This document shows, in pieces, positions 23,901 through 35,084 of a DNA stretch of 64,000 nucleotides. How positions within the stretch are numbered: the first letter of the stretch is position 1; each line of letters opens with the position of its first letter. The notes beneath the pieces are model-generated. The model was not told the origin of the DNA and did not search any database. It saw nothing but the letters and a program-made list of their open reading frames with translations. A program made the translations under genes and the position numbers. Origin of the DNA: Isoetes taiwanensis (Eukaryota; Streptophyta; Lycopodiopsida; Isoetales; Isoetaceae). The DNA lies in assembly GCA_021234155.1 (NCBI GenBank), contig JAJEKV010000126.1, forward strand, positions 892,362 through 956,361. Reading direction: 5' to 3'.

Positions 23901-24239
23901 ATTCTTAGAAGCCACCAAGCGCCTCGGCAATCACGCTATCAACCAGCTCCGGCAAATCAACCTCGAAATTTGGATCAACAAACACAAGAGGAAATTTTTC
24001 GGGCATAATCCTCCCGGTCCGGTAAAGTCAAATTGGGTTGGTTTTAGTTTCCACGCCGGACCAAGGCATCCGTCCCTTGACCATTATTCGAATGGCCGCG
24101 CACGCGCTTGCGGTCGACACCATTCCTCATGAGGGCGAAAAAAAGGTTCACTTTGCGACTTGGAGAAGCTCATGCCACATGTCATGCCAAAAGTTCGACA
24201 AAGCATTTTGAACCTCATGCAAGCTCTTTGAAGGCCGCA

Positions 24240-24960
24240 CATTGGCAAGCGTTCATGCCACCACGAGGAGCTCAACAAAGACAAGATACCCTTCCACATC
24301 TCAACCTCCGGCTCGGGCGTATCCCAATATTCTTGCGAGGGTTGACTTACTCAAAGAATTTGCCGCTTCACTACCCGCACTCGGCACCCGGTGGAACCGG
24401 CGAGATCCTTTTTCTCATGTGCCTCTAGAACTCCAAGAGGAGCTAGCCAAGATCAAAATTCCTTTAAGCTTGGCAACCATTTTGAAACTTCGTCCTGCTC
24501 TCAAGGACCGAGTTACCACTCCCAAAGCTGTTTTGGTTGGGGCGTGGGCTACCTCTACACCCACCGGTCCATGCCACGGTGGGTGTCGAGCAAGTCAACC
24601 ATGTTCAAATAGATGGAGGTGGCGCGATCAATCTCATCGCGGATAAACTCGCAAACAAATGGGCATCACACAACTCTTTGGTGCCCCCATATGACATCAA
24701 GTTGGCTAATGGCCATATCCGCGGCGACCTCAAGGCGTCACACCTCTTCTTCATCAACATCGGTGATCTCGCTTCCCCATGGAATTTGGAGTTTGGAAAA
24801 TTTGGCGAAGATCCGGTGACTATGAAATGTTGGTCGGGCAGACCTTTTTCTCCGCCGGGCAAAAGTATCCATTCTTGGGCCGCGGACCCGGTTAGTCATC
24901 AGCGATGGTCATCTCAATGCCACCATGGACTTGCAAGCGAGGCGGGGATCATTTTACGTT
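24240..24960 (+). pseudogene. Gypsy protease region
   Basis: A frame at 24537-24962 contains QIDGGGAINLIADKLANKW (about 24605-24662), the aspartic-protease active-site segment in the D-G-G variant seen in Tat-type elements. The upstream frame 24242-24646 (ILARVDLLKEFAASLPALGT and SLATILKLRPALKDRV) is a gag-pol linker. A second protease motif, WNLEFGKFGEDP to a degenerate G-R-P/F word, follows. Frameshifts at about 24540 and after 24830 break it. Confidence 0.75.
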
Positions 24961-25589
24961 GACAATGCGGAACCCCTCTCTCGGACCGTATTGAAGAAGC
25001 TCGGAATATTTATCAAGTTCGGGCTCCACTGGCGAGTGCGCCTGTCATCCTACAGAATATCGATCCTTGGGGAGAAATGACTCTAGATCGACTTGGGACC
25101 GGTGTGGCTGCTTTGCTTGACCCTTACGGCTCCTTGCAATCGAATCAGCGTGTGGATCACTTTTGAGATCTTGAACCTCCCGCAACTCCTGTTGATGTCC
25201 TTTTATTTGTCATGAAGCAACCTCTTTGGATGGCGTGAGCAACCCCCTCTTTTCACCACGCAAAGTGCCACGCATCCGGTTATGCTCCAACCTCACGCGC
25301 ACATTGTCGAGGATCTTTGAAGTAATACCCCATATTGAGGACTCGAAGTGAGATTGTGGGCGTGGGCAACAATCAACTGTCCGCATTCTTTGCAAATCTT
25401 CCGGCTCCTTATCGTAACAGGCCGTCAAATTTTGTTCAAAAATTCAAACACATTTTTTGCCTGGAGTTACAAGAGATCTTGGGGAATCAACAAAAGCTTT
25501 GGGGAACTCACCATTCCTACCAAATCTGATGCCGCGACCCGGTGTAGCAGCAGCGATACCGGCTCAACCCTAATTACCGTGATGGCGTC

Positions 25590-26340
25590 AAAGGCGGAAA
25601 TTGACAAACTCCTTCTGCTGCGGGTTTGATCTATGAGGTCAAACATTCTGAATGGGTGAGCCCCATCGTCATTGCCCCTTAAACACAATGGTAAGATCGG
25701 CGTGCGTGTGGACTATCGGAAACTCAATCGGGCCACGGTGTGATCATTTTCCACTTCCCTTCCACCGGACCGAGGTTGCGGAAAGGTGGGCTGGACATGA
25801 GATGTACTCCTTCATGGATGGTTTTTAGAAGCAATCAGATCTCAATCAAAGAATCGATCAACTCAAGACCACTTTCACCACCGGTGGGGCACTTTTTTGC
25901 CTACAAGGTGGTTCCTTTTGGATTATCAAACTCTCCATCAGCGTTTCAGCGCATCATGCTCTCCGTTTTTCATGATTTCATGAAGGAAAATCCCTTCTTG
26001 CAAATTTTTCAAGATGACTTCTGCCCTACATTACCATGGCTGACCATTTGGATAAATTGGAACTTCGTCTTCTAGAAATGTGATGAGTTAGGCATTAGTC
26101 TCAATCACGAGAAATGCACCTTTTTGCGTCACCTCACGGTGTTACGGTGAGCCATGTTGTCGACCAAAGCGGTATCACCACGAGATCTGCCAAAATGGGT
26201 TTTGTGGTGCTCAAGGCTCAAGCACACCGTAATATCAAGGAGACCGCGCTCTTTCTGTGTAAGGTCAATTATTACTCCACCTTCATACGGACTAGCGGCC
26301 ATTGCGGATCCCATTCATAAACTCACGGGTGGTGAATCTA
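25590..26340 (+). pseudogene. Gypsy reverse transcriptase
   Basis: Readable motifs in order are YEVKHSEWVSPIVIAP (25630-25680), GKIGVRVDYRKLNRAT (25691-25738), FAYKVVPFGLSNSPSAFQRI (25900-25960) and the catalytic box FQDDFC (about 26010-26027), with the two aspartates intact. The thumb and connection (LGISLNHEKCTFL, HVVDQSGITT and IKE...LCKVNYYSTFIR) runs to about 26300. A TAA after IAP and several frame changes interrupt it. Confidence 0.9.
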
Positions 26341-26394
26341 CACGGGCTTGGAATTCCCGGTGGATCTTTGCTTTCAACAGCTGAAGCTTTTGCT

Positions 26395-26872
26395 TACTTT
26401 CGAGCACGGTTCTTGTTCCTCCTCAATGGGACAAGCCCTTTCCGCGTTCATGTCGATGTCACCGGCGTTTTGCTATTGGGCTGTTCTTTCTCCAAGAATA
26501 TGATCGCTGCCCGACAAACCAAATGCTCACGCTGACCCGCAAACTCAATTCTGGCGGCGCCCAACTATTACGCCCGCGGGCGTGAAGCTTTGGGTCTCAT
26601 TTTACGTGTCCAGCGCTTCCCGTCATTACCTTTTGGGCGGTCAAATCAAGTTCTTTGTGGACCACCAAGCACTCCTCTATTTGATCAACAAGTCCCTTCC
26701 CGCGGGCGCATTGCTTTCGTTGGGTCCTTCTTCTCAAGAATTTGCTCCTTTTGAAATCGTTCATAAAGGCGGCAAATCTCATGTGGGTTCGGATTATCTT
26801 TCCGCATCCCCACGAGATGATCCCTCAACTGGAGTCTCGGGCGCCTTTCACGATGCTTTCGGCTCTTTTTAG
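26395..26872 (+). pseudogene. Gypsy RNase H
   Basis: FRVHVDVTGVLLL carries the first RNase H aspartate region (about 26440-26480). After a gap with frame changes come YARGREALGL (about 26570-26600), then LLGGQIKFFVDHQALLYLIN (26630-26690) with the VDH active-site Asp, and FEIVHKGGKSHVGSDYLS (26751-26805), the conserved tail with the final Asp. A GVS.AF.DA.GSF ending matches gypsy elements just before integrase. Confidence 0.85.
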
Positions 26873-26999
26873 TCATGGCAACACCACATTGGTTCCATGA
26901 TTTTCAGCCGATACCTCCTCACGGGTGCCCTTCCACCGAGAAGGCGAGGCGGCTCTCTCCTGCCAAGCGGCAATCCGTCGCCATCAATTTCTCCGAGGT

Positions 27000-28160
27000 C
27001 GTGACTACACCATGGTTCGCGGGACATCTCTACAAAAGGGTAAGGACACCATTCTTTTGGCCGTGTGTTCTACCTCATGAAGTTCAGATATTGTTAGAAG
27101 CTCATCAAGGGCTGGGGGTGGTCATTTTCATGGTGACACCACCGACGCATAAAATCCTTCTCGCTGGGTATTATTGGCCCACGCTCTTCAAAGATGCTCG
27201 CGCCGCGCCCGCCGTGTGGCGGCTTGTCCCGGGTGGGGGCCTTCACGCCCGTGGCGGCTCTTCCCTTGGCGCCCGGTCATGCGCCGCACTTCCTTCGGCA
27301 AATGGGGAATGGACTTTGTGGGACCTATAGATCCTCTACAAGCGGCACACCGTGTGCGTTACGATACAGTTCTCGACTACGCTACCAAATGGGCGGAAGC
27401 TTGTGCACTTCGGACAACAACTGCGGCAAAGCACGGCTAGGGTCCTCTATCAACAAATTATCCAGCGATTCGGCTGCCCCACGGGCTGGTCGGTGGCCGT
27501 GGTGTTCATTTCATCAATCATACTATCAAGGAGGCGGCCGGATTATCTCGGGATACATCATCACAAGAGCACACCTTACTATCCTCAAGGTAATGGTTTG
27601 GCGAGAAAGCACCAACAAAACTCACGGTCACCATTCTCAAGAAAATTTGTGGCGCTTCCATGCGATTGGCGGAATAAAACTTTCCTCTCTTGTTCTTTGG
27701 GCCTACAATACTTGTTTCAAGATTGCTACCCGGTCATACTCCTTTTAAATTGGTTTATGGTCGGGGAAGCTCTCATGCCGTTTGAATACATCCTTCCAAC
27801 ACTCCGTTTTCAGCGGCTTGCTCATAATCCCTATTTTGCACTCAAAGAAAGGGTCTATCAATTAGAACAGTTGGATGAACTTGAAGGGATGCTTATGTTA
27901 GGTGTTCTTCATGGACAGCAGGTTGCAAAAATCTTTACATGACAAGCGTCACGAAGACAAAAACATTCAAAGAAGGCGATTTGGTTCTTCTTTATGATTC
28001 GGTACAAAAATTTTCGGGTAAACTCAAGTTTCGTTGGCTTGGCCCTTATCAAATTGTTCAAGTGGTTCGACCAAAGCGTTTTTCAACTGGCGAGTTAGAT
28101 GGCACTCCATTACCTACATTGGTTAATGGCTTTAGATCTCAAAACATTTCATCACCGTAG
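27000..28160 (+). pseudogene. Gypsy integrase with GPY-type C-terminus
   Basis: The HHCC zinc-binding domain is spread over 27085-27240 (LEAHQG, GDTTTHKILLAGYYWPTLFK) and the catalytic core starts with KWGMDFVGPID (27301-27330). VLDYATKWAEACAL and QQIIQRFGCP follow, then STPYYPQGNGLA (27570-27605), which precedes the expected Glu. The frame at 27939-28160 reads KEGDLVLLYDSVQKFSGKLK then FRWLGPYQIVQVV, the GPY/F module of the integrase C-terminus. Frame changes occur at about 27240, 27440 and 27500. No chromodomain follows. Confidence 0.88.
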
Positions 28161-29456
28161 GCGAACATCAACAAGCGAGTCTGAGTTCAAGAAACAAACA
28201 CCACGAGAAAGTGACTAGAAAAGCGGTATATTATATTATAGTGGAGATTTTTACAAAATGTGAGCGCAGCCAGCTATTTCCGCTATGGGCACTGCCCTAT
28301 ATACAAAAAGCGGGCTCGCAGAGCCCTATCTACTAAGTCCTAAGAGGAAAAACCCTCTACTCTGCGGGTTCGGGCGAGAGGTGATGCGGAGGAGATGGTA
28401 GAGGTTACGCTTTCGGGATCCCGCCGGTGCAGAACCACCTCCATCCCGTTGGTCTTCCAGGTGCGGATGTTCAGCCATCCCGACACACCAGCCGATCCAT
28501 TCGAGAATGCCACCCGGTTGTGGCAGCGCCTTGAAGAGATCGAACAATTCATCTTGCGGGTAATCCACTCCTAACGGTTTGTGGGCATAGTGCGATCCTC
28601 ATTCAAACCGGCGCCGGCCATCTTTGGCGCCATCCGGATGCCGTTACTCCGGTTCGTCTTATATAGCCAAGCCGAGGAACTCCTTGTCGGCGTGAACCAA
28701 TCACACAAATGTAGCGTGTTTTGCAATGCAAAATTTGTTTCTAAAATGAGAATCTTTTCTCCCATAGCATATCTAGCCATGGTACCAACCGACACATTCC
28801 TTTTTAATGATATCCCCGCCGAGTTGCTTTTGCATTGAATGCAATTCCTTCTTTTCCGCCCGTCGAACATTAATGTGTGTCCTTTGCCCACTGTCACCTC
28901 CGATCCTTCTTTCCGTCTCATCCTCACCGTTCATTGCTTCCCCTTACGTTTTGGGGACTTAGCCAAATTTTGCCTCTCAATACACTTCTTGGCATCTTTC
29001 GACATTTTGGCACCATCCGCGGCTCGGTTTAAGCCCTCTTCATACCTCTTCGCCTCCGGTTGTGCGCCCTAAAAAACCTTTTAGTTCTTCGCCCTTGTCC
29101 TCAGGTGCTCGACTTTAGTCCTCAGCCTTTGAATCACTCTTCGTTTTACGCAAATCGTTACCATGGCTGCCCCAAGATTTTCTACACTTCAAGCCTCTTT
29201 GCTCCCAAGGATCAGGCCCTTTTGCATCGTATCCTTCTTGATGCCCACTTTCCGTGAAGCCCTTGTTGGCCCAAATAAAGTTTTGTGAGCGACACAAGCT
29301 TCTGAATTCTCTCAAATGGAACTTAGGCTCCAAATCGACCGGTTAGCGCGGTTCGCGCCAATATCGTTAACGACGCCAAGGCTACACCAGCGTAAGTGGG
29401 GTCGATGGCACCACCATTTGACCGACTCAACATTTGATTTCTCGAGGTATTTCATA
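28161..29456. other. Region after integrase, unassigned
   Basis: Short open frames on both strands (for example minus 28326-28568 and 28571-28927, plus 28581-28838 and 28839-29072) show codon-like composition but no recognised domain. Since gypsy elements of this side can carry an extra ORF after pol, sometimes antisense, part of this could be such an ORF cut by the A-rich block that follows. Confidence 0.4.
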
Positions 29457-30316
29457 TTTCTAGAGCCTAGTTGAACTCAACACAAACCAACAACCATCTT
29501 TGCATGAGCCATAGGAGCCCTCCTCTTTACTTCAAAATGAAAAAAAGTACATCATATTCCTAGAACACTTCCAACAAAATCCCTCATGCCCACCGCCTTT
29601 TGAGTTAATGCGGTATAATCAAGTACTTCGACAAACTTGTATAGTGGACTACAAGGTAAAGCTGGAGCAGGCCTTAAGCTTGCAACTCCATGTTAAGCAA
29701 AACAATGGCTAACTTGACAATAAAACTTCGAGAGGAACATCGACTCATTCTAAGAACCACCCAACTTAGCTGCGGTAGGCGTCATGTCTACAAAAAGGCC
29801 ATTCATCGCAAGCCAACCCATCATGGGGATACGCAGCCGGGCCAATTGACCTCAACTTTGTAGCACCGCAAAACCCACCAAATGCAACCCACAGGGCATG
29901 AGGGCCCCTAACTTAAGCACGAGGGCCACCAAATCCCCGTCCACGAGGGTGAACATTCATGCAAAACCACCAAAGGCAACATCCCGGGGCACAAGGCCCT
30001 TAACCCAGGCACGAGGGGCAAAATACTCCACGAAGCGAAGGCCACCACAAAAATCCACACCCTCTTGCCCGAGGCGAGAGCCATCCTCCCGTTGGCATCC
30101 CACAAACCACTAATCCGTAAAAGGGAATCACCCCAACATCAAATACTTGGCACTAGGACTATAAGTTCTGCTTGCGAGGGATGAAGACTATTAAGAACAA
30201 AAATACTAGAAGCTACCACCTAGAAAGGACAAAGAAATGAGGGCGGGAGAGAGAAAAGACCGAGACAAGAAACTATCTAAAGATACTAGGAGCCCAAAGG
30301 CACAAGGGGTGGGAGG

Positions 30317-30475
30317 GAGCAAGCAACCTAATGAGGAGAGGCTAGAGAGCGGTGATAGAGACAACGATGAAAGAAAAGCAGGGCTTAAATACTCCAAAGG
30401 GGAACACTCTAAAGAGGACGTCAACTAGCCTCAAGAAGCGGATTTATACGCTTATCTCAAGTCATAAATCGTACT
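30317..30475. repeat. Direct repeat, left copy (LTR-like)
   Basis: Shares GCAACCTAATGAGGAGAGGC, AGCAGGGCTTAAATACTCCA, ACACTCTAAAGAGGAC and CTAGCCTCAAGAAGCGGATT with 34905-35064. On the minus strand the block contains GGAGTATTTAAGCCCTGC, a TATA-like core, which favours an LTR read in that direction. Confidence 0.85.
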
Positions 30476-33144
30476 TCTAGAGCCTAGTTGAACTCCAACA
30501 CAAACCAACAACCATGCTGAAAAAAGAGGCGATTAAGAGCAGGATAGCGACCGCGTCGGGTGCATCTAGAATGCTAGGTAGCAACCAACATGCCAGTCGC
30601 GGCCAGAGTGACAAAGCGTAGATAAAAGGAAGAGAAAGCGAGCCGCGGATCTCATCTCTAAACTTCAAAAAGTGGGGCCGAAGTCTAGCGGCCGAGATCA
30701 AGCAAGACGAATGAACCAAAGAGAATCAATAAGCACACAAAAAGAAATGAAGACAACTAACGAGAGTGCGGGCAAGCTAACCTAAAGGTTGAACCACTTA
30801 TAAATACAAAAAGGGCGGGAAAAAGCGGCAAGACATTGAGAGGGGTCCACAAAGCGGAGTCCAACAACTAATAGCACAAAGGAACACTAACATAGAGATG
30901 GAACAAGCTAAAAAGCCAAAAGGGATTCACATACAACCTCAAGCGCAAGAGAGCAAAAGAAGACATGTAAAACACGTTAAGAGCCGCGAAACTACTAGTA
31001 TAAAACCACTTGAATAAGAGCAGCAAAGCTCCAAACTTCACAAGACCCTCGACTACAAAGCTCTAGAATAACCCAGCACCAAAATAGAAGCCTTTGATCG
31101 ATTACAACTCGAGGCGTACTCAAAACACGATGACCAAAATCTACAAAAGCCCGGAGCTAAAGCATCCATAAGAAAGGCAAAAGCGAAAGCTTAAGCAAGT
31201 ACACATCGACCACCCCCAACAAATTATGCACAAATTAAAGCATGCAAAGGCTAGTAATGCAAAAAATGAAGGAAAGATGAGGCCAAAGGGAAGAGAATGA
31301 GGTTATAAGCCCAGATCAAATACCCAACCGACTCAAAACAAAGCAAGGAGAAAGGTTAGTATGCACCAAAAGCCCGATAAGATGTATGCATAACACTACA
31401 AAGGATGAAGGCATGTGATTAGTAGAAAAGCGTGAGAAGCAAGGCTTGAGACCAGGCTCAAGGGTCAACCAAGGTCAACTAGCCTCAAAGCCCCATGAGA
31501 ACCGTGGACCCGGACTCCAAATTGTGCGGGCACAAAATTGCAAGATCTATAATGCGCTAGCAAAATGAACCTAGCCCATAAAAACCATTAGCAAACACGG
31601 GAAAACTACTAACAAAGGTGCCCAACCAATGGCGTCCTTCCAGCGTTGCAATGCTAACATTAAGCTAAAGGCATTCAATTAAACTCACACCTGGACCAAC
31701 CAACTCTTGCAAAGGAGGCTGGATGTCTTCAAACTTTACAAAGGGACTAACCAATGGCAAACTAGATAAAAGCGTGAAGCAAATAAATGAGTAATGCTAC
31801 ATAGTACACATCAAAGACCATATGCCAAAATTCACCTTAGAAGGTCGAATTATAGCAAAAGAGGCAAAATCAAACCTCACAGGGTCTAGAAGATCCAAAA
31901 TATAATAAAACTAAGACTCTACAAGCAAGACAACCTAGAAGCGACAAAGCTATTAATGCAGATCCACTCAAAGAATATGAGCCTGACTAGAAGCTATACA
32001 AAGCCCTCACATAAGATGAGTCATAGCAAACCCTAAAGGCTTGAACCTTAAATGTGTGAGTCAACGAAAACAATTAATAGCCAAGGGTCCAGAAACCACA
32101 ATGCTCGCGCCCTACAAAATAGGTGATACCAGACGCGCATAAGAAAACTAAACCTTGCAACTAGGTCGCTCCATAAAAAGGCAACTTAGAATAGATACAA
32201 ACACCTATTCTTGCAAAGCGAGTTGACCTATGCCACTAGACCAATCGTAAAAGAACCAACTTGAGGAGGTAAAGAAGGCCATACTACATAAAAACATGCC
32301 AAGAGAGCAAGCGAAAGTAGCAAACTCGATTCAAATGAGCAGAGGCAAAACATAGAGACTACCCTAAGAACATAGATACCATAATGGAAAGATACCCCTA
32401 ATAGAGGTCAATAGTGACCACCTAAGAATCAATGCCTGTGTCAAACCAAAAGGCAACTCTAAAGCACCACACCACCATGGACTGACATACAAAAACAACC
32501 AAGCTCGATAGCAACAATCAGGACATCTGTAGACAATAAAGCAACTCACGTACGGGTCTGAAGAAGACATACCCATTCCGCGGCATGAACCTATAAAAGT
32601 CTACCTCAAGGCCTATTATGCAGCTAAACTAGAGCTACCTCTAACAAGGAGTAACCAACAAAGATGATAGCTACATAAAAATGCAATGCATGGGTCATAC
32701 AAACTATAAATTGCAAAGAAGATTGTAACAACTAAAGTCACCAGTTCCAATAGGAACATCAAACTGGCATGGAACCAGCGCAAATGGCTAAAATAACAAA
32801 GGAAGGCATCGGGTGGGCATTAGACAACAAAGGTATACCGTGTGAGGCGCACAAAAGGAAAGATATCGGCACATACCCGGACCAGCCACAAATAAAAATC
32901 TACAAGCTAAAATGCATCTACTACAAGGACAAGAAGCGCAAGACTACTAATCAACCACACAATGAAAAGGATTAGCACTAAAAGGCCAACTAGACTATTA
33001 AAGCCCGTGGAAATGCAAGCAATGGCAAGTAAAGGCTACAGCCAAGCAAGGGTTGTATGGGTATACAATCAGCCAATGCAATGGTGGGAGACAGACAACC
33101 ATGCTAGATATACAAAGGGGGATACACAAGCGTTAACTAGGTAG

Positions 33145-33400
33145 AAAATACTAGCGGAAATAAGCGGCACCAACGATTCAAAGGAACATTTGGTATGTTA
33201 ACGGGGAAATAAATAGCACTAATGATTCAAAGGATCAAACTGGTCAAAGCAGGATTATTTGGAACAATGAGAGTATACATGAAATACTGGCGGAAATAAA
33301 GCGGCACCAGCGATTCAAAGGATCAAACTGGTATGTTAGCGAAATAAATAGCACCAATGATTCAAAGGATCAAACTGGTCAAGAGGATTTATTGAACAAT
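33145..33400. repeat. 137-bp tandem duplication
   Basis: A unit starting AAATACTAGCGGAAATAA, CGGCACCAACGATTCAAAGG and ending in CAAACTGGTCAA plus AGGATT/TATTTG-like bases is repeated with the second copy starting at about 33281. Inside each unit the words AATGATTCAAAGGATCAAAC or their variants are themselves present twice. Confidence 0.85.
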
Positions 33401-34904
33401 TTGACAAGATTGCACCACCTAAAATCCTTAAAATGCACCGATAAAAGGCATCTGCAGCGATACCAAAACTACAACCATTACTTACGACCCTAGATGGACA
33501 GCCCAGAACATAGTCAAAGTGACATGGGTTGTCCGCACAAAATAGAATTCCTTATACAGACTTTGTGATACATGCGAAGGGGGGAGCTCTTGGAGCTTAA
33601 TGAAATCTTGTTGGGAAAAATGCTTAAACCAGCTCGAGAGGATTGAATTTGCCATTGAGAATCTCATGTACATAAAAGTCTCGACATATCTCGCCAAAAA
33701 CACCGCATACACGAGCCCACATATAGTCTAAGGTGAAAAACATACGCTCAAAACTTCCCAAAGAGAGATCTAAAAGCTCCGGATGCAACCCTCTGCGACT
33801 GAAAATTGCGGCACAATATCCATGGCATTTATCAAAATAATGTGGAGCATACACATCAGGCTAAATGCGGCTTATGTGAAAATTAACTCATCGAAGATTA
33901 TGCGATGCTTTCCTACTTGAAACATTTAAACAAAATGAACAAGCCTAGGTATTTAGAATACATGCGGAAAAGGATACAAAGCTGGAAATAGATAAAGCCC
34001 GATAGAAGGCGAGAATCACATCAAGAGTTTACAATCATGTATAACCTGAGATAGCTCTAGAAATGAAGTAGCCAAAACTGACCCTCATAATACCTTCAAT
34101 ATCAAATTCGAATGAACTTACAAGGAAGACTTAACTGCACCAACCAAGACCAACATGGTAGTAAGTAGGTAGAAAGCCACAAACCGATCTCCTCTCTTGG
34201 CAATGCAATCAATCTTTGCATCCAAATGGTAAAATAGCAAGCAGGATGTAAAAAAAATAAGTACAAGATCGTCTTCCGGAGAAGCCTTGAATTAAAATCT
34301 CTCATAGCAACAAAAAGGCGCAAAACACTGGCGTAAAGTTCTGATCCCTTATCTCCTTACATGGAAATTTCCGCCACCATCGGTGGAGGACGAACAATAG
34401 AGACATGGGCTGTAGTAGCCGTTGCAAAAAGGAGTGGGCCACAACCGGCAAAGGCTACAGAATCAGCAAGTAAGTCTGATCGGCCATGAACTCGAGCCCA
34501 TCCCTAGAGCTTTTCGTGGGCTGCCAGCGTCTTGGACCGGTCATAGCCAAGGCTGCAGGATGGTCAAATAAACCCAAGCCGAGCTATCTTAGATCTTCGC
34601 AGCAACCATCTTACGTAAACAAAACTAAAGCTACTAGAACAAGCAAACTTAGCCACGAACCCGGGACATGCCAGTGACATGACCGAAGGGCAAAGGCAAA
34701 CCATCAGGAGGACACATGAACAGCCTGAGGCGATGACATGGGACACCTAACAATAGAGCAAGCCGGAAGAAGCCATCAAGAAAATAAAATAAAATGAAAT
34801 ACAAAACATAAGGCATCAAGCCTCCTCTGCTTAGGGACTTCGGTAAGTGAGGAGACCAGCATAAAGCCGGAAGCCAAAGCACAAGCACAAAACTTCGGCG
34901 TAGC

Positions 34905-35064
34905 AAAGCAACCTAATGAGGAGAGGCTAGAGAGCGGTGATAGAGAGACAACAGAAGAAAAAGCAGGGCTTAAATACTCCAAAGGGAACACTCTAAAGAG
35001 GACCGTCCAACTAGCCTCAAGAAGCGGATTTATCCGCTTATCTCAAACGTGAGATAAATCGTAC
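34905..35064. repeat. Direct repeat, right copy (LTR-like)
   Basis: Second copy of 30317-30475. It ends ATAAATCGTACT, after which the gypsy-like coding sequence resumes (CCCTTGCACACCCC). It differs by several short indels and carries an extra TCTCAAACGTGAGA palindrome near its end. Confidence 0.85.
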
Positions 35065-35084
35065 TCCCTTGCACACCCCTTTGT

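Larger units (their letters stand above)
29457..35064. mobile_element. Probable nested non-autonomous LTR element, A-rich
   Basis: About 5.6 kb with almost no long open frame and a sustained excess of A over T on the plus strand, sharply unlike the flanking gypsy sequence. A repeat of about 160 bp at 30317-30475 recurs at 34905-35064. A 42-bp word (CTAGAGCCTAGTTGAACTC...AACCAACAACCAT) occurs at about 29459-29500 and again at 30477-30517, directly after the first long repeat. These look like LTR and leader or LTR-edge sequences of a TRIM- or LARD-like element. Exact termini and orientation are not settled, because the repeat edges do not show clear TG...CA and no target duplication was found. 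Confidence 0.55.
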
